23,558 bases of DNA from Carex sylvatica (lineage: Eukaryota > Streptophyta > Magnoliopsida > Poales > Cyperaceae): contig CAXKVR010000891.1 in NCBI GenBank assembly GCA_964058845.1, positions 1 to 23,558 of the forward strand, read 5' to 3'. Both the position numbers and the translations under genes were made by a program. The stretch's first letter is position 1. Every line of letters begins with the position of its first letter. This document shows, piece after piece, positions 1 to 9,528 of this stretch. The notes below the pieces were generated by a model that saw only the letters and a program-made list of their open reading frames with translations, had not been told where the DNA came from and searched no databases.

Positions 1-558
1 TCATTATTAATGAGTGGCAATGATGTTATTGACATATATCATTTTCCCGCACAAGTTACATATAAAGAACTATTATTTTTATCACAACTTCTTGCAAGTA
101 GCTTTTAATAATAATTACGTTGTACATTCCTCATGTGAAAACAATATATGTCTCAATCTTGAAATCAGAGACACGATGAAAACATTAATGACACTAACAC
201 AATCCATATAATGTTTCATCTATTAGATCTGTTCAATATATGAAGCATTTCATATATTCGTGTTATTAAATGATAATTTTTTATCAACGTTTGCAGAACT
301 ACAACGTACTTTTAATCAACACGACAGTCTTATATGTCATATTAGTGTTCCTGCTAATATGCAAGACCTGTGAACATTTTAGTGTTGTATATTTATTTAC
401 TTAAAGTCCTGCAGTTCAAGACCAAGTGCATCTTCTTGAACACTTCTAAATATAAATATAAAACTCATGGAACAAAATGTAAATCACATTCAATTCATAA
501 ATATAACATATATAAAAGATAATCAACAAATGATAACTTTTAGAACACAAATCTAACA
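1..558 (-). repeat. 3' LTR of Element A (partial)
   Basis: This stretch is a near-identical direct copy of 7643-8200 and carries the first 558 bases of the LTR in sense order (the U3 side). It ends in CA on the plus strand (557-558), i.e. TG in sense, directly next to the polypurine tract. The remaining 1221 or so bases of this LTR lie left of the window. A 65-codon open frame (14-211, repeated at 7656-7853) occurs in both copies only because the sequence is duplicated. It resembles no known protein. Confidence 0.96.
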
Positions 559-569
559 ATCTCCCACTT
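559..569 (-). other. Polypurine tract of Element A
   Basis: In sense the tract reads AAGTGGGAGAT immediately before the 3' LTR start TGTTAG. This is the usual copia second-strand primer position. Element C has AAGTGGGAGAC at the same place. The gag-pol stop codon is only about 70 bases upstream in sense, so A has almost no 3' non-coding region. Confidence 0.9.
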
Positions 570-638
570 GTTCTTAAAGTTACATCTTATACATTCATAT
601 GTATTAACTTAAAAAAAAAACTAGAGTTGCCTTCTGAC

Positions 639-3600
639 TTAATCAGCTATCTCTATCCATTCTCCATGTTCCTTTAGACCCATGGAATCAAAGTGGACTT
701 CGCTCTTGGCTTGAGATAAAGGCTTTGTTAGCGGATCTGCTGTGTTGCTATCCGTGTCCACCTTTAACAATTTTATTCTACCCTCTTCTATGAAGTCTCG
801 AATGACAAAGTATTTTCTATCCATGTGTTTGATCTTGTGGTGTGCCTTCGGCTCCTTGATTTGCGCAATAGCTCCACTATTATCGCAAAACAGCTCCAAT
901 GGTCCTTCGATGGAAGGTACCACATTAAGTTCCTCAATGAACTTCTTGATCCAAACACCCTCTTTGCTGGCTTCAGCAGCAGCCATCACCTCTGATTGGG
1001 TTGTTGAGTCAGCCGTTGTTGATTGTTTGAAACTTCTCCAACTAACGGCACCCCCATTCAAAATGAAAACATACCTAGATTGCGATCGCTTATCATCATA
1101 ATCGGTCGCAAAACTTGCATCGGCGTAGCCTTCTACAACGAGCTCCCTTTTTCCCCCATACACAAGAAACTTATCCTTAGTCCTGTTAATATACTTGAGG
1201 ATATTCTTGACCGCAGTCCAATGAGCAGGACCTGCATGGGCTTGATGACGACTTGTCATACTCAGAGCATACGCGACATCAGGTCGCGTACACACCATAG
1301 CATACATGATGGAACCAATTGCAGAAGCATATGGTACATCCTTCATGATTTCAATGTCTTTACGTGTTGTAGCACACTGAGACTTGCTAAGTGTTACACC
1401 TTGAGTCATTGGCACATTTCCTTTCTTGGAATTCTGCATGTTGAACCGTTTCAACACTTTGTCAATATACGTACGTTGACTTAAGCCAATGAGTTTCCGA
1501 GACCTATCTCTATATATCTTAATACCCAAGATATATTGGGCCTCACCCAAGTCTTTCATTGAGAAAATATCTTTCAATGAAGATTTTGTTTGCTCCATTA
1601 AGGGAATAAAGTTTCCTATCAATAGTATGTCATCAACATATAAGACCAAGAAAAGTACATAGCTCCCACTGACTATCTTGTATACACAAGGCTCTTCCTT
1701 GCTTTGGACGAATCCAAGGCGTTTAACCTCGTCATCAAAACGCTTGTTCCAACTCCTAGATGCTTGCTTTAGTCCATAAATGGACCTTTGAAGCTTGCAT
1801 ACTTTACCACCATTACTTGGATCTTCAAAACCCGGAGGTTGTACCATGTACACGTCCTCTTCCAAATTCCCGTTAAGGAATGCTGTTTTGACATCCATTT
1901 GCCATATTTCATAGTCATAATATGCGGCAATGGCTAGTAATATCCGAATAGACTTAAACATTGCAACAGGCGAGAAGGTTTCATCATAGTCAATCCCTTG
2001 AACTTGACTAAACCCTTTCGCTACAAGTCTTGCCTTGTATGTTGTCATGTTTCCATCCATGTCCATCTTTCTCTTGAAAACCCATTTGTTTTGAACGGTT
2101 TTCTTTCCTTGAAGAAGATCTACCAAGGTCCATACTTGGTTGTCATACATGGATTGCATTTCAGATTTCATGGCTTCATACCATGATTTTGAGTCATCTC
2201 TATTCATTGCTTCTTGAAAGGTCGTCGGATCTTCGGTATCTATTACCATGATCTCATGAAGTCCTAGATAGAAATCGGGTTTCTTTCTAGGTCTTGTTGA
2301 CCTTCTTAGTTCTTGTGGCTCTTCCTGTTCATCCTGAGTCTCTTGAATCTCTTGCACAATCTCTTGTGAAATTGGTTCAATACTGGATTGAACACTATGT
2401 GGTAATGTGTGAACCTCTTCCTCAATAGGTTGAGGAACCTGTTTACTCATGCTCCCACTAGCCATAGGAACTATGGTTGGGATACTTCGATCTGTATCAA
2501 TATTATCCATAACGTGATCGAGGTCTTGTAGTGTTTCTTGAGTTTCTTCGAGTATTACACTACTCCCACCACTTTTAATTCTTTTGAGAAACTCCTTCTC
2601 TAAGAAAATTGCACCCCTTTCAACTAATATTTTGTTAGTTGACTTGTGCCAAAAGTAGTATCCTTTCGTTTCTTTTGGATAACCTATAAAGAAGCATTTA
2701 TCCGCTTGGGGTTCTAGCTTGGTTGTCATCAATCGTTTGACGTAAGCTTTGCATCCCCAAATCTTGAGAAAAGACAAACTAGGAATTTTCCCTGTCCATA
2801 ACTCATAAGGAGTTTTCTCGATGGATTTAGATGGAATGATGTTCAGTGTGTAAGCTGCGGTTAGTAATGCATGTCCCCAAAAATAAAGAGGCAATTCTGT
2901 CTGGCACATCATTGATCGAACCATGTCGAGCAATGTTCTGTTTCTCCTCTCGGATACACCATTCCATTGAGGTGTTCCGGGTGGAGTCAATTGTGGTATG
3001 ACACCACATTCTTTTAGATATGCACCAAATTCATTACTCAAATATTCTCCTCCACGATCAGTTCGTAGAGTCTTAATTCTCTTACCTAGTTGGTTTTCTA
3101 CTTCATTCTTGAATTCTTTGAACTTGTCAAAGGATTCGCTTTTATTCTTCATTAGATAAACATAGCCATAACGACTATAGTCATCTGTGAAGGTAATGAA
3201 GTATCTAAAACCATCTCGTGCACTAGTTTTCATTGGCCCACATACATCAGAATGTATTAATTCCAATAAGTCTTTTGCCCTTGTACCTTTCTTCTTGAAA
3301 GGTTTCTTTGTCATTTTTCCTACTAAGCAAGGTTCGCATGTCTCGATTTCATCATAATCAAGGAGACCAAGAAGATTACTTTCTTGTAATTTCTTTATGC
3401 GTTTCTCGCTTATATGACCTAGGCGGTAGTGCCATAAGAGAATCTCATTTTCATGAGATACTTTGAGTCGTTTGTTATTGACATTTAGAATATGTTTATC
3501 ATTCACTTCAAGCAAATATAAGCCATCCTTAATAGTAGCATTTGCATAGAAAATTCCATCTTTTGAAATACTCATACTCGAGTTTGAAATAGTAAATACA

Positions 3601-4760
3601 TACCCATCCTTGTCCAAACATGACACGGACATAATGTTTTTACATATAGACGGAACATAATAAACATTATTCAGAATAATTATTAAACCACTAGATAAAT
3701 AAAGGTGAATCGATCCAATGGCCATTGCTGAGATGCTAACACCATTGCCCACCTTCAAAGTGACTTCTCCTTTCTTGAGATGTCTTCTATCCATTAGTGC
3801 CTGCATATTTGCACAAATATGAGCACATGATCCAGTATCAATTACCCAATCATGAATAGAGGTGGTTAAATTAACTTCAATAACATAGATACCTTTCTGA
3901 ACCTTAGGGCGCTTGCGTTCTATTTTGCCACTGTCCAAGTCAGCCTTGTATTTAGGACAATTCGCCTTGAAGTGTCCTAACTCGTGGCAATAAAAGCACT
4001 CTGTTTGCGGAGTTGGCGAATTTTTCTTTTTGCCTTTGGAGGTGCTCGCTTGAGCTCCTCCTTTTCCTTTATTCATTTTGGGTATCTTCTTTTTGCCCTT
4101 TCCTTTGTGGACCCTTTTGCTGTTTTGGGAGATTGCAAGAACATTCTTCTCTCCCTTGTGCCTGTTCATATCAGCCTCTGCCTGCTTCAATGTCTGATGG
4201 ATCTCATCCAAGGTCATTGTTTTTTCACGCAAGTGAAGATGCATGACTACATCTCTGTAAGATGGAGGCAATGAACCAAGGATTATATCCTCAGCCGAGT
4301 CAGCGTGCATTGGAGCATTGAGATTCTCCAATTTCTCGAGGTAACCCAGCATTTTTAACATGTGCTGGTTGACGGAAGACCCTTCCGCCATGTTGCACCT
4401 AGTGAATGCTAGGGTGATCTTTGAACGCTCTTTACGAGCATTCTCCAGGAACATTATGGAGAGACGTTCGATTATCTCTTTTGGAGAATTGTTTATGAAT
4501 TTACGAGTAAGTTCAGTTGCCATACTCGCCAACATGAGACCTTGAACGTTCAGTTCGTCCTTGCGGTACTTTTCAGACACAGCCTTTTCTTCATCAGTGG
4601 GTTCTGTACCTAGTACTGGTGCATCTTCAACCAGCACATCTGTAAGATCCTCTGACCTGATGATTAGTTGGAGTTTGAGTTCCCAATCGAGATAATTGGA
4701 ACCATCACACTCCAACGGGCATTTTTCGAGGATGGAACGGATAAGCATGTTGTTTGTCAT
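639..4760 (-). CDS. Gag-Pol polyprotein of Element A (intact copia type, 1373 aa)
   Basis: Single open frame from ATG (4760-4758) to TAA (641-639) with no internal stop. Residues about 1-200 are a copia-type Gag region, followed by a lysine-rich stretch and a CCHC zinc knuckle (C255, C258, H263, C268). The aspartic protease motif DTG is at 308-310. The integrase zinc-binding H444, H449, C475 and C478 are followed by catalytic D505, D568 and E604, with D-to-E spacing of 35 residues. A proline/charged linker containing RRSTRPRKKP (819-828) precedes reverse transcriptase, with D956 in QMDVKTAF and YVDD at 1041-1044. RNase H shows D1214, E1257 and D1293, with TADPLTK near the end. Every catalytic residue I can place is present, and the length fits a full copia polyprotein. 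The product would form virus-like particles, copy the element RNA and integrate the DNA. Gag and Pol are fused in one frame. Whether it is expressed cannot be seen here. Confidence 0.97.
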   Translation of the reverse strand: MTNNMLIRSILEKCPLECDGSNYLDWELKLQLIIRSEDLTDVLVEDAPVLGTEPTDEEKAVSEKYRKDELNVQGLMLASMATELTRKFINNSPKEIIERLSIMFLENARKERSKITLAFTRCNMAEGSSVNQHMLKMLGYLEKLENLNAPMHADSAEDIILGSLPPSYRDVVMHLHLREKTMTLDEIHQTLKQAEADMNRHKGEKNVLAISQNSKRVHKGKGKKKIPKMNKGKGGAQASTSKGKKKNSPTPQTECFYCHELGHFKANCPKYKADLDSGKIERKRPKVQKGIYVIEVNLTTSIHDWVIDTGSCAHICANMQALMDRRHLKKGEVTLKVGNGVSISAMAIGSIHLYLSSGLIIILNNVYYVPSICKNIMSVSCLDKDGYVFTISNSSMSISKDGIFYANATIKDGLYLLEVNDKHILNVNNKRLKVSHENEILLWHYRLGHISEKRIKKLQESNLLGLLDYDEIETCEPCLVGKMTKKPFKKKGTRAKDLLELIHSDVCGPMKTSARDGFRYFITFTDDYSRYGYVYLMKNKSESFDKFKEFKNEVENQLGKRIKTLRTDRGGEYLSNEFGAYLKECGVIPQLTPPGTPQWNGVSERRNRTLLDMVRSMMCQTELPLYFWGHALLTAAYTLNIIPSKSIEKTPYELWTGKIPSLSFLKIWGCKAYVKRLMTTKLEPQADKCFFIGYPKETKGYYFWHKSTNKILVERGAIFLEKEFLKRIKSGGSSVILEETQETLQDLDHVMDNIDTDRSIPTIVPMASGSMSKQVPQPIEEEVHTLPHSVQSSIEPISQEIVQEIQETQDEQEEPQELRRSTRPRKKPDFYLGLHEIMVIDTEDPTTFQEAMNRDDSKSWYEAMKSEMQSMYDNQVWTLVDLLQGKKTVQNKWVFKRKMDMDGNMTTYKARLVAKGFSQVQGIDYDETFSPVAMFKSIRILLAIAAYYDYEIWQMDVKTAFLNGNLEEDVYMVQPPGFEDPSNGGKVCKLQRSIYGLKQASRSWNKRFDDEVKRLGFVQSKEEPCVYKIVSGSYVLFLVLYVDDILLIGNFIPLMEQTKSSLKDIFSMKDLGEAQYILGIKIYRDRSRKLIGLSQRTYIDKVLKRFNMQNSKKGNVPMTQGVTLSKSQCATTRKDIEIMKDVPYASAIGSIMYAMVCTRPDVAYALSMTSRHQAHAGPAHWTAVKNILKYINRTKDKFLVYGGKRELVVEGYADASFATDYDDKRSQSRYVFILNGGAVSWRSFKQSTTADSTTQSEVMAAAEASKEGVWIKKFIEELNVVPSIEGPLELFCDNSGAIAQIKEPKAHHKIKHMDRKYFVIRDFIEEGRIKLLKVDTDSNTADPLTKPLSQAKSEVHFDSMGLKEHGEWIEIAD

Positions 4761-6407
4761 TCTAAATAAAATTAAAATTAAAGGATTTCATGTTTAATAT
4801 TTATGTAAAACTTGTTTAAATAAAACTCATACTACATTTTAAAGTGTCCTATATGTAGTATATTCAAGATCCTATCATAAATAAATCGACCTTATCCGAT
4901 TTATAAATTTAAGGTAAGTAATCTTTTACTAATCATAACCTTTAGAAATTCTTTTGCAATTTAATTTCTAAACTTTATGACTCTTGTTGTTCATTAAGAA
5001 ATATTTCTTTTACTAAACGATTTTCCCGAGACTTCAAGCCTAGATCTTGACTTCCCTTTAAGCAAACTCATCTTATTTGGTCAATATGATTGGTCATACT
5101 ATCTCCATAAAATAAATGTACCAAATGCCTCACATCTAATCCATTTATCAATGGCTTGATAATATATCCTAACATATTCCACAATTTCTAAAGATTAAAA
5201 ATTACACTCATGCATATTTTTAATCCTTAGCTTAAAGTGGATAAAATGAGAAGGAAAAATACTTAATTTTTCATTGGACATTCAAATGTAACTATAGTTT
5301 GGTAGGTCATGTATTCATACACCCATACCTATCCTAACATATCATTCACATAAATTCATAAAGCACAAAACATAACACAATCACAAACATTTGCGAGTTT
5401 GTATGCCTCTGCGCCTTTTTCTTCATCCATCGCTATGTCTTCTTGCACCATCGGATGAAAATTTGCATAAAATAAATATGCAAACCCAAACTTTATTTAT
5501 AAATCCTTTCAAAATTTGCTAAGTGCAAGTATTAGGAACCCCTCTCATTCTCACAAATGCATATGATGTAAATAAATAAATAAAAGGCATCCTATACATA
5601 AATTGCCTTTTGTGCCTAATTAATAACCGCTTATTAAACTTGCTTACAATCAAACATGCACATCACATAAAATTTACATCACACAAGGCATTGGAATGAG
5701 ACATACAAACTCGGTTCCCTACAAAACAAAATTGAATAGATATTGCATACCGATGCACTATTTTGTACCATTTAACTAATTTCCTTTTCTCAAGTAATTG
5801 TGGTTCTCTAAATCATTTAAATCCCATAAAATGATTTATAACTCTCTGTTACAATTCAACAATGATTTTGTACCATAGTTTGAAATATAATCCTTTAATC
5901 ATTTAAAGGAAAACACAAACCGTTATTAAAAAAACTGCGCACTGTTTCTCTCTCCTTTTTTTTTTATTAAAAACCGTAACATTTTTGTATAGAAAAATTA
6001 TATTATTTAAAAACTAGACTTCCTTATCTAAATTTAGAAACTAGTTTCATTCAAATACAATAAACCGATTGAGAGAAATCGTAATTTGAATTCCAGCTAA
6101 AAACAGTCGATGTTGCTGGAAATTTCAGCAGCGCACTGTTTTTCTTATTTTTGATTGGCCCTATAGATCTGTCCAAAAACCTTGATCTATATTATTATTC
6201 TGTTCTAAACATCTTCTATTGATGTAAGAATTTTAGAATACACAAAAATAATTAGCAAGTGAGACTATGACAATTTTACAAATTGATTAAAAATTCAATA
6301 CCGCAATTTTCTCAGAACCGCAATACAAAAGAACAATTAATTAAGCACTTATGTAATAAAAAAATTACATAATAAAATAGTCTAATTAGCATAATAGAAA
6401 ACCTTGC
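4761..6407 (-). other. Long untranslated leader of Element A
   Basis: About 1.65 kb separates the PBS from the gag ATG. It is AT-rich and has no coding frame of note on either strand. It holds a potential two-part hairpin at 6099-6143 (9-bp perfect outer stem, 5-bp inner stem), an 11-bp direct repeat GCGCACTGTTT (plus strand, 5937-5947 and 6131-6141), and a polypyrimidine run near 5945-5965. Copia leaders usually carry packaging and dimerisation signals. Assigning such a role here is inference. The first bases next to gag share 12 bases with the LTR edge (4781-4792 and 6424-6435). Confidence 0.8.
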
Positions 6408-6419
6408 GCTCTGATACCA
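6408..6419 (-). other. Primer binding site of Element A (tRNA-iMet)
   Basis: The sense strand reads TGGTATCAGAGC, complementary to the 3' end of plant initiator methionine tRNA. It lies two bases inside the 5' LTR, whose sense end is CA at 6423-6422. This fixes both the LTR boundary and the element's orientation. Confidence 0.95.
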
Positions 6420-6421
6420 AT

Positions 6422-8200
6422 TGAAGGATTTCATGATGCGAATCGAATAAAATAAAAAAAAATTTAATCCGATAACATCTAAGATCGTTCTATTATAGCT
6501 AATTTATCCATGTCGTAATCATATACATATTCCTATAAGAGGGAATTTTATATCATACCTATGATCTTTAACGTAGCTTGATTCCTCTGAGGTTCACCTT
6601 GAATCCGAAACAAGAACGGTGTCGAATTCGTGCTAGCGAACTCTCTTCCGCGTCTAGCTTTTCACCCGTCTATTAATCGATTGTATAATCAATCGATATA
6701 TATTTTAGCAAAAATGTTTTGGAGAAAAAAAAAACTCTAAACTCACATGAGAGAGAGAAAAGCCATACCTGATGTATATATTTAGTTCTATTATTTACAG
6801 CTATTAAAAACATAATTAGACTCTTTAAATTCGTATTAAAACATGAACAGAATTCGAAAACAGCACATCAACTTCTGACCTTTCGTTACTAAAACTATCA
6901 CAACTTTCTGTAGGGAATTCCAAACGACCTGAAACTTTCACCGTTGGATTCTACATTCGAAGGGCTACAGAAATCATAGATCATACGCCCAGATTGGTTA
7001 ATGTTTGCCCCTTCAAATGCTCATTCAAAGTTGCCTTAAAATCTGTCCATTTTGTAATCCGAATTTAATGGTCATAATCAATATTTGTTTGGGCTTATTC
7101 TCTTCTCAATTTGCTAAAATATGTTTTGGGCTTGGGCTTGGGCTTGAAATATATATTTCATAATATTCACATATTATGATATGTGCAACGAATATTATTC
7201 TCATAATATGCACATTACAATATATATATTTATTTCCCTGCTAGTTAGCCACATCATGTGACATAATATTTATTTCTTGTTACCAGTTCAGTTGGTGTGA
7301 CCTATATTGAGGATCTATATTATATTGGCAATGAAATAAAATATTTAATTCCATAAACTGTAAGCGGTATTCTAGCTATACATTACAGCTACCCAAATAA
7401 CATAGACGTTTAGTAATCCTTTTACGAAACGCGATCCTTACAGTAATGTAACATTTGTCATTACTTGTGTCCATTTCTTGCCTTATGATATTCTGATTAA
7501 TATACAAAGTAGGACTGTGTCATCTTTGTATTATAATCATTTCTTGATCTCTATTAAGCAAATTATAAAATTATAACTGCACTTCAGTTATATTGGATCC
7601 ATTTATAATTCTACTTTACCAAGGGGCCCAAAATATCATTTCTCATTATTAATGAGTGGCAATGATGTTATTGACATATATCATTTTTCCGCACAAGTTA
7701 CATATAAAGAACTATTATTTTTATCACAACTTCTTGCAAGTAGCTTTTAATAATAATTACGTTGTACATTCCTCATGTGAAAACAATATATGTCTCAATC
7801 TTGAAATCAGAGACACGATGAAAACATTAATGACACTAACACAATCCATATAATGTTTCATCTATTAGGTCTGTTCAATATATGAAGCATTTCATATATT
7901 CGTGTTATTAAATGATAATTTTTTATCAACGTTTGCAGAACTACAACGTACTTTTAATCAACACGACAGTCTTATATGTCATATTAGTGTTCCTGCTAAT
8001 ATGCAAGACCTGTGAACATTTTAGTGTTGTATATTTATTTACTTAAAGTCCTGCAGTTCAAGACCAAGTGCATCTTCTTGAACACTTCTAAATATAAATA
8101 TAAAACTCATGGAACAAAATGTAAATCACATTCAATTCATAAATATAACATATATAAAAGATAATCAACAAATGATAACTTTTAGAACACAAATCTAACA
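6422..8200 (-). repeat. 5' LTR of Element A (1779 bp)
   Basis: The LTR is bounded by TG...CA: sense start TGTTAG at 8200 and sense end CA at 6423-6422, two bases from the PBS. The last 558 plus-strand bases match the partial left LTR. The sequence is AT-rich, with a short triple repeat of GGGCTT around 7126-7146 and an 8-bp stem with a 6-base loop at 6676-6697. A candidate TATA box in sense is TATAAAT at 7607-7601. Several other AT-rich runs could serve, so the transcription start is not resolved. The LTR is long for a copia element. Confidence 0.93.
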
Positions 8201-8601
8201 CTCACATCCTCCATGCCATCGACATTGGCTGCAATCTCTCGAGTCATCGAGTTCAAGAGCCAGATGTACACCAGCATATGAGTGGACCTCCACTCATCTC
8301 TTGCCGGAGCACCCTCAGCTGGCTCAGCAATCGCTCCAGTCAGGTACCCCTCTAGTTTCCTCCCGACTAGAGTGTACCGCACCCGACGTGACCAGCTCAG
8401 ATACGAACCTGGACCATCGAGTTTCACATCAATAGGTGGAAGCTCCACCCTTGGTGCTGGTGCAGGTGCTGGGGTTGGTTTCGGTGCCACGTCACCATAG
8501 GCAAAGCTAAATGCTCGCATCAACATTGCGATCTCATCACCACTCAGCTTCTCCAATGCCTCTTTCATTGCGATACCCGTGCCCGAACCCTCAGCTGCCA
8601 T
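8201..8601 (-). pseudogene. Truncated gag of Element B (about 133 codons, broken by Element A)
   Basis: The frame begins with ATG at 8601-8599, runs about 133 codons and is broken by the LTR of A. Its last few in-frame residues (to 8182) are read from A's LTR and are not native. After an acidic start and an alanine-proline run (residues about 40-51) comes a block with DGPGSYLSWSRRVRYTL, then LEGYLTG and later IWLLNSM. This is the pattern of the copia Gag N-terminal domain (Retrotran_gag_3 type: nucleic-acid-binding capsid region). The GC-rich codon use differs strongly from the AT-rich gag of A, so the two elements are not close relatives. The zinc knuckle and all of Pol are absent from the window. 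No stop or frameshift is visible in the remaining part. Confidence 0.85.
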
Positions 8602-9182
8602 CGATCTGACTCTGATCTACTCAAAAGATTGAGTCAAATCCTCGTTCTTCCCCAAGACCCGATTTTGCATCTCAAGACGGATCTAAACTTTCTCCCCCTT
8701 TCTTCTTCGCTTTCTTGACCCGTTCTTGATCTATCTCATCAAGAATCAAGTCGAAACCCGTTCGAAACCCCCTTCTCAGGTACCATGGGATATAGGCCTC
8801 CCATGCCGGCCCAAATCACAAATAAACTTTACCTTAGGTGACCAGCCGGCCTTAGAAGGTGTGGCTCAGCCCAACTAGGTGAAGCCAAGAAACGGTGGCT
8901 GCTGGCGGCTCGGCCAAGAGAGAGAAAGGCAGGACGGAGAGAGAGAGAGAGAAGGCTGGTGGTGGTAGAACGGCCGGATCTGGATCTGGCGGGACTAGGT
9001 CACGGCGGCGGCGGCGGGATCTGGTCCGATCAGATGGCGGCTGCACTGGCCAGGCGGAGGCGATTGCAGTGCGGGCGGCGGCGCGCGGTTCCGACCAGTG
9101 CTGCGAGCCTCTGCCTTCTCTGTCTACTAATGCTATAGTAAATTCGGAGAAAATAGAAATACTGGCTAACCCTAGGTTTTAA
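8602..9182 (-). other. GC-rich leader of Element B
   Basis: About 580 bases lie between the PBS and the gag ATG. The part around 8885-9115 is far richer in G and C than anything else in the window. It holds a GA run (8937-8952; CT in sense), a GGC run near 9003-9016 and repeated GGATCT-type motifs. Short open frames on both strands here are rich in Arg, Gly and Ser and look like composition artefacts. In sense the CT-rich and GCC-rich stretches resemble the 5' UTR of a host gene, so captured host sequence is possible but unproven. Confidence 0.7.
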
Positions 9183-9194
9183 GCTCTGATACCA
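9183..9194 (-). other. Primer binding site of Element B (tRNA-iMet)
   Basis: The sense strand reads TGGTATCAGAGC, the same 12-mer used by Elements A and C. It lies 8 bases inside the proposed LTR edge at 9203, a slightly wide but acceptable gap. It anchors this fragment as a separate retrotransposon. Confidence 0.9.
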
Positions 9195-9202
9195 ACTAGA
9201 TT

Positions 9203-9344
9203 TGAGCAAAAAGATAGTCTTTATTGATAAAAGGTTGGGCTTATATAGAGCCTTACAAAAACACTCTTACAAGCAACCCCCTAGACTATTCCATAATGGC
9301 CTATTCATCGATAGGTCCTCTATACAATGTTTATCATACCAACA
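9203..9344 (-). repeat. Short 5' LTR of Element B (about 142 bp)
   Basis: The proposed edges are sense start TGTTGGTATG at 9344 and sense end GCTCA at 9203. Within it, in sense order, are a TATA-like TATATAA (9247-9241) and a polyadenylation-like AATAAA (9225-9220), the expected promoter-then-poly(A) layout compressed into a tiny LTR. The second LTR is outside the window, so the boundaries rest on TG...CA and the PBS, not on comparing two copies. Confidence 0.75.
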
Positions 9345-9528
9345 ATATTGATAAGTATTATTTGGCCATATATAAGATGTAAGAAAAATAAAAATAATTT
9401 TTTTGAAATTTTTTCATATGTATTGCTGTATATGTTATGTGATTAGTAAATAGGCAAATTTCCATGCCGTCCGATAAGTAAAGAATGGTCATGATTCATT
9501 TATTCTGAATAGTTGTGGATAGGTAGTC

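Larger units (their letters stand above)
1..8200 (-). mobile_element. Element A: young, near-complete Ty1/copia LTR retrotransposon (left LTR cut by window edge)
   Basis: The order on the minus strand is 5' LTR (8200-6422), tRNA-iMet primer binding site, leader of about 1.65 kb, a single gag-pol frame, polypurine tract and 3' LTR (558 to beyond the left edge). Domain order protease, integrase, reverse transcriptase, RNase H defines the copia superfamily. The part of the left LTR inside the window matches 7643-8200 with 2 mismatches (46/7688 and 227/7869, both transitions) and no indels, which points to a very recent insertion. Long LTRs, a long leader and one fused frame recall the Angela/BARE architecture, but a Tork- or TAR-type assignment is equally possible without a phylogeny. 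It interrupts the gag gene of Element B at 8200/8201. The five bases right of the LTR are CTCAC, and the matching target duplicate should lie left of the window. Confidence 0.97.
8201..9344 (-). mobile_element. Element B: 5' part of a second copia element, interrupted by Element A
   Basis: On the minus strand this runs short LTR (9344-9203), PBS (9194-9183), GC-rich leader and the start of gag, which is cut at 8201 by Element A. Everything downstream (rest of gag-pol and 3' LTR) should continue beyond the far end of Element A, left of the window. The Gag type and the tiny LTR suggest an Ale/Retrofit-like lineage rather than that of A and C. This is an inference from architecture. The five bases flanking the LTR on the right, ATATT (9345-9349), are the expected target duplicate. 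Confidence 0.85.

Noticed and set aside
14..211. 65-codon plus-strand open frame, repeated at 7656-7853, as a duplicated small gene
   Set aside because: Both copies lie at the same place in the two LTRs of Element A; the duplication comes from the LTRs. No protein similarity is visible.
742..4545. Several plus-strand open frames of 60-150 codons across 742-4545
   Set aside because: They are antisense to the intact gag-pol frame and show no domain of their own.
6408..6419. tRNA-Met gene remnants at 6408, 9183 and 21089
   Set aside because: Each is only the 12-base primer binding site beside an LTR, with no tRNA body.
8895..9182. 95-codon Arg/Gly/Ser-rich plus-strand open frame
   Set aside because: It follows from the GC-rich repeats in Element B's leader, and there is no domain or promoter support.
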